Under the pieces are notes generated by a model. It was not told the DNA's origin and made no database searches. It saw only the letters and a program-made list of their open reading frames with translations. A stretch of 64,000 bases of DNA from Mesorhabditis belari (lineage: Eukaryota > Nematoda > Chromadorea > Rhabditida > Rhabditidae). Position 1 is the stretch's first letter; the number at the start of each line of letters is the position of its first letter. Location of the stretch: contig CAUEEP010000743.1 in assembly GCA_958450365.1 (NCBI GenBank), positions 806,001-870,000 on the forward strand, given 5' to 3'. Below are positions 55,730-64,000 of the stretch, one piece after another. The translations under genes were made by a program, and so were the position numbers.

Positions 55730-56547
55730 AGCTTTAATCAATCTAAAATTCAAAAACGTTTCTTGAAAAGTATTTGAGTTGATTTAAAAGAAATCCTTTG
55801 GAAAAAAAATGAATAAAAATTGATCAAAAATTCCTATTCTTTGGGTGTCACAACAATGGAAAATAAAAGAAAAAAAATGACGCTCCGAGAAAAGAAAAAA
55901 ATTCCTTTTTTAACATGAGATTTTCTTTTGCGATCATTTTTCTTAAAAAATTTCTTCATTTCTTTCCACTCTTCTTTCATTTCTACAATAATATTTATGA
56001 AAAGAGTTGGCTAATCCAGAGGATTTATCGGTTTGATGTGAGAGAGGGCTTCAATGAAGATTCTGAGATGAATTGATTGACTTCTTCGGTGTCTCTCCGT
56101 CGGGCATTCTATTCCGATTCTCAGGAGATAAACCTCTCCTTCTTAATCCCCCAGAAAGATCCCTCTTCAAAAAAGAATATTTTCTTTCAGTTTCAGATGT
56201 CGCCGTTTTTTTTGTTGAAGTAAACTTGGTTTTTATGTAAATTTTCTTAATTATTGAACATTGAACGAGCATTTTCTTTAACAATGAAAATAAAAACTTT
56301 CTTAACATTTGGAAAACTTTTAGCCGCAAGGTAGTTGACGCCTCAATTAGATGCTTTTCGAAAACGAGTGAGCAGGGGTAGCTTCTTTTTTGCTCGCAAA
56401 TTGATCATTGACCATAAAATTTTCGATTTCAAAGTGTTCTTTCTATTGAAATTTTTGATTTTAATTGAAATTTGATGAAATTAAAAGAATTTTTTTTGTT
56501 TAGATTTAGAAAAGAAAAGTGAGAGAAAGCAATTCAAATTGGAGGCG
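55730..56547. other. 5' flank of the diacylglycerol kinase gene
   Basis: AT-rich. The frame of the first exon is open upstream of the ATG back to an acceptor-like TTTGTTTAG at 56512, so an earlier exon or a trans-splice site is possible here. Confidence 0.45.
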
Positions 56548-59500
56548 ATGCTTCTCTCGCCCGAACAATTCACCCGACTCACCGAATATGCGGCTTGTGC
56601 GTTTGAAATAAATTACAAATTTTATTATACAAAAAATTTTATACTTAAAATAAATCTATCGCAAGGGAAAAGAATATGGTGAAAAGCATGATTTCAGACA
56701 GTTCTCATCAGCTCAAAGACATGCTTGTCGAGTTCGAACAGGAGGGAATTTTCTATAAATATCTCTCCGATGATTTACAGGTTTGTTGCAAAAAGTAGAT
56801 TTCAATCTTTAGCTAAAAGTTCGGAGATTATTTTCAGCATTTTAGACAATCGATTTCGAGGGAATGCGCCATTTTCTTACCGTATATTTTGGTGCCGAAC
56901 TGCCGCCAGATCTCGTCGAGCAGCTCTTTCTCTCATTTCTTGCAAAACCCACCTCGAAAAACCCTCAACCTGGTTGGTTTACTTGAAAATAACATCGTAC
57001 TATAAAATTCTATCTTTTTAAGCCTTTAGCACTACTAGAAGTATGGCAAATTTCTAAAATAACTTGTCTACAGGGTGGCGCACAATTACCCGCACTCAGT
57101 TCAGATTCTTCAGCTTAGCGAAAAGTCAATCAATTGACCTAATTCTTTTTTTTTTATTATCAAATTGAATATTTCTCCTGCAATGTTTTTTTCTGGATTT
57201 GATCAGAAAAGTTTCTAAACTTTTGCTAGAGCGCTGCAAAGTTGCGACACGCGTTTCCTGCGAATGCGAATGTATTGACTAAGAAGATAATAAAGTAAGG
57301 AATGGCAAAGAAAGATTCCCGGAGAGGGGATTGAAGCCTCGACTTTCCGATCAAATTCTCTAACCACTGAGCTATTTAGTATCTTTTCTGGCTTTTGTAA
57401 CTAGTTTCAATGCCTCAAAATCGAAGAAAACCAGCTTCATTTACTCCTTTTTACTTATTATTTCCAAAATCTAGCTCATTGTTTTACTAGTTAACGATGA
57501 ATTTCAATTAGGGATCAAAGTTCAAAATGAGAATTTGAACTGAGTGCGGGTAATTGTGCGCCACTCTGTAAAGCACCTAAAACCTAAAAGCTAAAACCTA
57601 AAGCTTCTACAACAGACTCTACAGTTAAAATCATAAAAAATCGTAGATAAACAAACAAAAGCTTTATTTTAAAAGCTTATTTTTCTCTTCAATAAGTAAA
57701 CAAAAGAAATCTCAAAATCAGATCGACGATGCTCAGTGTTTGAAGATACTCTAAACTCAGTGCGAACGAATCTCTACACTTTGGGTGAAAAACTCGAAAA
57801 GCTTACGAGTAGCCACGATGATAAAACGGTTGATGTTCACGTTTTTGTCAAAAATCAACACAAATTTATAGATTCAAAATTTTGATGGACAGAGAATCCC
57901 GTTGAAACCGCTTGTTTGCTATCTACAGCTTTTGGAAGGCGCTTCTCCAGAAAATAAACTTGAAGGTTTGTAAAAATAAGGCCCGAAAAAGCAAAAATCA
58001 GTAAAACTTCAAAAGTTTCAGTTGTTTTCCACGTTTACGACTCGGATTGCAATGGATATCTGGATAAAGCGGTTGTTTTTTTTCCTTTCTTTTTCTTTCA
58101 ATGTTTGAGAGTTTCCAGGAAACCGAGGCAATCATTGAGCAAATGATGAATGTGGCTAAACATCTCCAATGGGACACCAGCGAACTTGAGCCGGTTAGAA
58201 ATTTCGATTTTCAGTCAATTTTTATATAAAAATCTCTAGATTTTGCGGCAAATGATGAGCGAAATCGACTACGACAATGATGGAATCGTTTCGTTGGACG
58301 AGTGGAAACGAGGAGGCATGACGACGATTCCACTACTCGTTCTACTCGGCTTTGACACCGTATCTTTTTCTAGTAAAGTCTGAGTGTAAGAAATATATTT
58401 ATACTTTGATCTTTAAAATTCCTTGTGAGACCGCCGTCTCTCGGTGTGGTTTAATGGTAGATGTCTTGAAAGCGCACAATTTATCAAAACTTTCCCTTAT
58501 TAGGGGCAAATTTCGCTCAAACTGGAGCAACCTGACACTATCACAATTACTTCAACACTTGCGTGTGAAAATGAATAGAAATGAATAGAAATGAGGATGA
58601 ATAGAAAAAGGAGCACACAACTGACTCAAGACAAAGCTTAAATGATGGGTTTTTAAGTACAAAAGCTACGCCAAACGGACAACTGAATATCGTCTAGTAG
58701 CTGACTACGGTAGTTTATCCATCAACATCAACATCAACTAGTGGCTGACTACGATAGTTTATCCATAAAAATTTTGACTAACTGCAGATCATTGACAATT
58801 CGCCACACTGAGATTTGATTCCTTTGATTCCAAACTCTTGCTTTTCGAAATATTAAAGGCAAAAAGAAAAACTCGCAACAACTCGAAAATAGTGGGAAAG
58901 TTTATGGAAATTTCCCCACCGAAACCGGGTTTTAGCTGAATAATATGATTTGGAAATTGTGTGTGGAGAAATTGAGAGAGAGAGAAAGAAAAACGAGAAA
59001 AACTTTTTGCCCGTTCCTAGAGATTTTTCCGAAGAACTTTCCGCGCCTACAATCAAGAGCAAAATGACTCACAAAACAGCAAAACATTGCTCAAAATTTA
59101 TGAGCAATCTGTCACTTCCCCCTCCCCCCTTCCCCAATTCACATTGATTCACAGTCACAACATTTTTTTATGTAACTATTTCTTCTGTCATTCGAATATT
59201 TCTTAAAAAAAATTCATGAAAAAGACATTTTTCGCTTAGCTATGCTAGCTGTAGATCTGTAAATTTGTAACCAAAGGCATTCTGGGATAGAAAATCTGAA
59301 TCTGTTATTCATTTTTGAGCAACTTTCATTTTCAAGCCAATACGATCAGCACAAAACTCTAACAATTTGAGTAATTAAATCAAATTGGAGAGAAAAAGGC
59401 GAAAACGAGATAAAGTTTTGTCCTTTATCGAAAATAACTTGTCTACAGGGTGGCGCACAATTACCCGCACTCAGTTCAGATTCTCCAGCTTAGCGAAAAG

Positions 59501-62500
59501 TCAATCAATTGACCTAATTCTTTTTTTTTATTAGCCGTGCGCCAGAAGTCACGCGATTACGTAAACATGAAAGTTTTCACGTTTTTGTAATCGCACACCT
59601 TCGCTCTGGAGGTCGAGTTGCACTTGGGTAATTAAACTGAATAAAATATTCAAAAATAGCAGTTTTCTTTAAACAAAAAATAATAACAGATTCGAATTCC
59701 TCATCCTCGAAAATCCTTAATTGCAAATGTCGGGCCAATCGGCGTTAAAAAAAGTGCTAAATTCACGAATGTGTTAATGAGGTTTTAGCTTAAGGTTTTC
59801 CTTTAGTTTTGCTTTACTTTTATTAATTTATATAATAAATTGCATAAGATTCAAGTTTACGGAATTTTGAGCCATCGGCTATGACGATTTGAAACTTTAA
59901 ATCATTTTTGACGCCTTTCACTGTCATATTTCTTTTGAAAATAGCAACTGCCCATTCTTGTCTTTACTTTCAGAAACTTTCTTGACCATTCAATTCTTTA
60001 AAAGTTCATTCACTTCTTTAAAAGCTCATTCACTTCTTTCCAATTTGTTCTAAGAACTATATTATTAGCACTGTAAACTCGAGGAAAACTTATGCCGACG
60101 ATCAAACGGCGAAACGCCCACAAATACAATTTTTCTCGCATTCGGCTACGGGTTTGTCTTTGTGTCTTTGAGCTGCGATCTAGAGCGTGTTCGTAAACAT
60201 GATAAAATCCAAATCTTAAATCCTTATGCCTACTTTCAAGTCTTCCTTTAGGAAATGAAAGAAGACGGATCACATCTATGGAAATTACGTCATTTCTCAA
60301 AGCCGACCTATTGTCACGTGTGCAAATTGTTGCTGGTCGGATGGGGCGGTAAACAGGGACTCTCTTGTTCCGGTGAATTTTCACATCAATTCTGGCTTCA
60401 TTGTAGAAAATTGTCATTGTTATTGTCATTGTTCATTTAGTTTGCAAGTACACGGTGCATTCTCGGTGCGTGAGAAACGCGGAGACTTGTTGCATTCGTA
60501 CTTTCAGGTATCGCGTTTCTGAATGGATTTTGATCAGGCTTGTAAACGGCAAAAAAAAAGCCGAAAATTTTATATAACTATTGATTTTCAAAGCAAAACC
60601 CAACAAATAGGGCAGCGGTGCATATGACAAAAAATAACTGCCCCGATTTGTTGATTTTTTGTTTGAAAATTAAAAGATATTCAATTCTTCGGCTTGCATG
60701 CCTGATTGTGACGTTTCCTAGTTTCCAAAACGTTTTCAGCAACCGCCAAACGGACACAATGGCTCATCATTGGATTGATGCAAATGCGGCTGAGAAATGC
60801 GCCAAATGTCGTGCGAATGTGGGCGCTTTTCAGGGAAAACGCTGTCGATGGTGCCACAACACGGTTTGGCTTTTTTTTTTGAGGGAAATCGATAATTTCA
60901 CGAGATAAGGCTCTCTGTCGTAAAGTTTCATTTTTCGATTATCGTATTTTTCCAATTGAAGAGCCCTCTCTAAGCCTTTAGACAAAAATTTTTCATTTTT
61001 TTCGGATTTATCAACTCTCGGATATCAAAATACTCAAATTTTTAGACCTTAAATAATAGTTATAGACTAAAAAAAAGCTTAATTAAATCGAAAACTAGAT
61101 AAAAATTCAATAAAAACCAATTTTTGAGCTCTCGAAAATACAGCTAAGGCTTTTCAGCGAAAAATACAGCGAAAAAAGAATTTTCAAGAGACTTAAAAAT
61201 ATAGAAAAGCTCTTCTATTAGAATCTTTCTTTACTAGAGTGTTTTCCTCACGAGTAATGCGTTTTTTAAAACGCACAACGCAGGAAAAATTACCGTACTT
61301 TTTGCGAAAATTATTGCAAAAAATCACCAGCGACGACTTATATACGACTCTTTTTAAAGATATTCAGCCATTTAACTGATTTGGTGGCAAATTCCCCTTC
61401 AAATGTAAAGATATTCAATTTACTCGACGTGTAAAGAGGTTTACTCATAGTTACTCAACCAAAAACGTCGATTAATCGAGTAAAAAATACTCATGCAAAT
61501 TGAGAGGAACACACTCGAATCTTTACTTTACAAAGAATGTCAAAACGATAATGTAGATGCCAAAAGGCTTCAAATTCATAAAGAAATCTGAAAACAGAAG
61601 GAAAACCCTTTTTTTTTCTTTACTTTATTCTTTTTTTGTTTAGGTGCACTCGAAGTGTCTCTCACAATGGCCGGACATTTGTGACCTCGGTGCACTCAGC
61701 TATCACATTCTACCACCATCGCACATCTTCCCGGCGTTTCTCGAGCGAAAAACGATTAAACAACCACATAGCACTAATCTATTACAGGTTAGAACAAAAT
61801 ACAATGGAAATTAGGCTAAAAAAACGGGCGATAGGAGCGGGATGGGGGCTGCTCACCGCGCACCCCTCGTGCCTCGACATCGACCACCTCGGGCGAGGCA
61901 CACAAGGAATTGAGTGCTATATCACCGAGGCGGCCCACTCTTCGTTCTCGTGCTTCGACTCTCGACCGATATAAGCTCATCCAGGTCATTTGGCCCCTCC
62001 TCCTCTGCTTGCCGCTTTCCTCTTGCTCTTTTCTCTTGCAGTCACTTAAACTTTTTTTTTCTAAACACTGAATTCATACCCTGATAGCTGGGGATCGAAT
62101 CACATCGAATCACACTCACAAAAAGTCACCCTGATAGCTGAGATCGATTTCACTACTTCAAACTCTTCACCCTGGCACTGCTCTGCAAAGAAAATTTTAA
62201 AAAAAAACAATCACCAAAAGCCTTTTGAAACTAATGTTGTATGAATTTTTATAGAATATTCAGGCAATCTCTCCGGGGACACATTGCCGGCCACTCCTTT
62301 GTCTGATCAATCCGAAAAGTGGAGGGAAACAGGGAGTGAAGGTTGGTGAGATAGTTCTTTTGGTACATATTGATTTTATTTCTGATTTTAACTTTTCCTT
62401 ATTAGCAAGAAAATATTTGAGAATACGATCAGCTTGTATCTTTCATTTTCGAAGCGATTTGTAAATGATTCAATTTGTAAATGCAGGTGCTTCGAAAGCT

Positions 62501-64000
62501 CGAGTTCATGTTGAATCCAAGACAAGTGTATGATATTTCAAAGACCGGCCCTGAACCTGGGTAACGCATCGCTATAAAAGAAAAAAACAAGCAATCCTCT
62601 TGCAGTTTGCAATTGTTTTCCACAATCCAGAATTGCCATGTGTTGGTGTGTGGTGGAGATGGAACAATCGGATGGGTTCTCGAGGCGATGGGTGACTTGA
62701 AAAAAAGATTCAAACAATTCAATGAATTTAGATAAAATTTCTTGGGAGCATGGAAGACCGCCAGTAGCCGTACTTCCGCTTGGAACAGGAAATGATCTGG
62801 CCAGGTTATTGCTACAAATATTGAGCAAGTCTAGCTTTTGTCTTTAGATGTCTTCGATGGGGAGGTGGCTATGAGAATGAAAGCCTTCAGAAAATCCTTC
62901 ACAGCATTGAAAAAGCACAACCTGTAAGTAAAATTAGGGAATTTTACAAGCGAGTGGAAGACTGCTCGTGATTATTTCTATTATATTTGAGCTTTTGGTA
63001 AAAAAAGCAAAATGTTTGACTGGAGGCGGATTCGAACCCTTCACCTCTCACATTGGGTACGAATGCGCCAACCACTCGGCCATTGGGCCCAAGACAATTT
63101 CAGGGGGCACATATTTCGCCCATTTCCGCTTTCCCAAAAACCCGCTAGAACTCCGACGGACAGATTGACATTTCGAAATTATATATAGGTTGGATAGAAA
63201 CTTTTGCAGATGATGATGGACCGATGGCAGATCAAGATCGAGCAGCGCAAACGCTCCGACAAAGGAGATCCACCACCATACAGCATTATCAACAATTATT
63301 TTAGCATTGGAGTGGTTTGTTGAACAAATTGTTTACTAAATAGAAAAATGTTCAGGACGCCTCAATTGCTCATCGATTTCATGTGATGCGAGAGAAATAC
63401 CCGGAAAAATTCAACAGTCGAATGCGAAACAAATTATGGTTTGTCGATCTGGCCACCAAAAATGAAAGAACTCAATTTTCAGGTATTTTGAGTTGGGAAC
63501 AACTGAAACCTTGAGTGCTACTTGCAAAAATCTTCATGAGCAAATCGATATCTTGGTAAAAATGGATCTAAATTATTGGAAAGAAAAGTGTTCAGTGTGA
63601 TGGAGAGACGCTCGATTTGGGAAACGGACCAACTCTTGAAGGAATTGCACTGCTCAACATTGCCAGTATTTATGGAGGATCAAATTTATGGGGTAGCCTT
63701 AGAAAATGGAAAGGAATTGCTTGATAGCTTTAAAGAATCGCTTTTTTTCTCTTCTTCTCCCTTGTCTTTCCCTTTTTCTCTCGGCGATTTAAGGTACAGG
63801 ATAGCTGAGTGGTTAGGTTGGAAAGGAGTGAAAAAAGTCGAGGGTTCAATCCCCTCTCGGGAAATCTATTTTTGCAAATTCATTGATTTCTTTATAGGAA
63901 GATCTCGTAAGCCGACTGGTCTCCGAGTGCCATTGATCTTTGCAACAGGAGGCATGGGTGGGGGACTCCAGCATCGAGTGCAAGATATCGGTGATGGTCT
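56548..64000 (+). CDS. dgk-3: Type I diacylglycerol kinase (EF-hand, C1, catalytic), 3' end outside window
   Basis: 22 exons visible, in phase, about 660 residues: 56548-56596, 56698-56780, 56846-56972, 57737-57828, 57893-57965, 58022-58071, 58119-58193, 58240-58359, 60252-60372, 60441-60507, 60740-60863, 61644-61787, 62255-62341, 62487-62560, 62606-62691, 62732-62804, 62848-62923, 63210-63314, 63356-63438, 63483-63555, 63596-63692, 63898-64000. In order: recoverin-homology region ([16 protein letters not shown]), EF-hands [11 protein letters not shown] and [13 protein letters not shown]1 fingers starting [17 protein letters not shown] and [15 protein letters not shown], then the catalytic domain with [14 protein letters not shown], the ATP-site [13 protein letters not shown] and [10 protein letters not shown]. 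It phosphorylates diacylglycerol to phosphatidic acid and so ends DAG signalling; the EF-hands suggest calcium control. EF-hands plus two C1 domains define type I, which in C. elegans is DGK-3. The rest of the catalytic domain lies beyond the window. The ATG could be internal. Confidence 0.92.
57069..57570. mobile_element. 502-bp element, TACAGGGTGGCGCACAATTA ends
   Basis: TACAGGGTGGCGCACAATTA and CGCACTCAGTTCA at the left are mirrored at the right (TGAACTGAGTGCGGGTAATT ... GCCACTCTGTA). A tRNA-like sequence lies in its middle. It is inserted between exons 3 and 4 of the kinase gene. Confidence 0.85.
57317..57391 (-). repeat. tRNA-like sequence (same family as 4950-5009)
   Basis: The minus strand contains AAATAGCTCAGTGGTTAGAG and GCTTCAATCCCCTCTCCGGG; the anticodon loop has eight bases (TCGGAAAG), so it is not a normal tRNA. 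It is carried inside the 57069-57570 element. Confidence 0.5.
58438..58478 (+). repeat. tRNA-like 5' half
   Basis: TCGGTGTGGTTTAATGGTAG resembles the first half of a tRNA; no T arm follows. Weak. Confidence 0.2.
59443..59536. mobile_element. Solo left end of the 57069-57570 family
   Basis: About 90 bp almost identical to the left end of that element, including the upstream AATAACTTG; the right end is missing and a palindrome around GCGATTACGTAAACATGAAA follows (59540-59620). Confidence 0.75.
63018..63092 (-). tRNA. tRNA-like sequence, anticodon TAC if real; probably a pseudogene
   Basis: The minus strand reads GGGCCCAATGGCCGAGTGGTTG (good A box), an anticodon stem GCATT/AATGT around CGTACCC, a longer variable region and GGGTTCGAATCC (good B box). 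Position 33 is G instead of T and the acceptor ends pair poorly. It lies in a kinase intron. Confidence 0.4.
63796..63863 (+). repeat. tRNA-like sequence (same family as 4950-5009)
   Basis: GGATAGCTGAGTGGTTAGGT and GGTTCAATCCCCTCTCGGGA, with a broken middle. It lies in the last visible kinase intron. Confidence 0.5.

Noticed and set aside
48474..56547. Operon joining the RhoGAP and kinase genes
   Set aside because: The 8-kb gap filled with repeats is far beyond nematode operon spacing.

Overview
The window is nuclear DNA of a nematode. It is AT-rich, with genes cut into many short exons. Introns start GT and mostly end TTTCAG or TTTTAG, and the recognisable proteins are typical of nematodes: an astacin protease, a nicotinic-type channel subunit, a PAC-1-like RhoGAP and a type I diacylglycerol kinase. 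I cannot name the genus. All gene models were built by hand from reading frames that stay in phase across splice sites; no database was searched.

Layout. 1-430: right end of a small DNA transposon and a possible last exon of an unidentified gene. 431-3610: intergenic, with a deleted mariner (2569-3132). 3611-6289 (minus): eight-exon secreted astacin metalloprotease, with a LINE 3' end in its last intron and tRNA-like sequences in two others. 7825-11952 (minus): fourteen-exon nicotinic receptor subunit of 503 residues, with transposons and a 31-bp tandem repeat in its introns. 11953-21792: transposon-rich intergenic DNA, including an element with a decayed pogo-type transposase (12950-14316), a mariner inserted in a small transposon (17030-18460) and nested fold-back elements. 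21793-48473 (plus): a large RhoGAP gene, about 36 exons and 1,400 residues, with PH then RhoGAP domains and three introns of 4-6 kb full of repeats. 48474-56547: intergenic, with an open mariner (50269-51518) nested in an older inverted-repeat element and a 0.8-kb array of 16-bp repeats. 56548 to the window end (plus): type I diacylglycerol kinase (EF-hands, two C1 domains, catalytic domain), cut off by the window edge.

The four main genes are separate and not an operon. The channel, the RhoGAP and the lipid kinase can all act in neuronal or cell-polarity signalling, but nothing here shows that they work together. The most distinctive content is the transposon layer. Several short inverted-repeat families use TA target sites. 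One of them shares its ends with a longer copy that still holds a pogo-like transposase relic, and insertions inside insertions give a relative age order. Many degenerate tRNA-like sequences also occur, some with shared tails, and look like SINEs.
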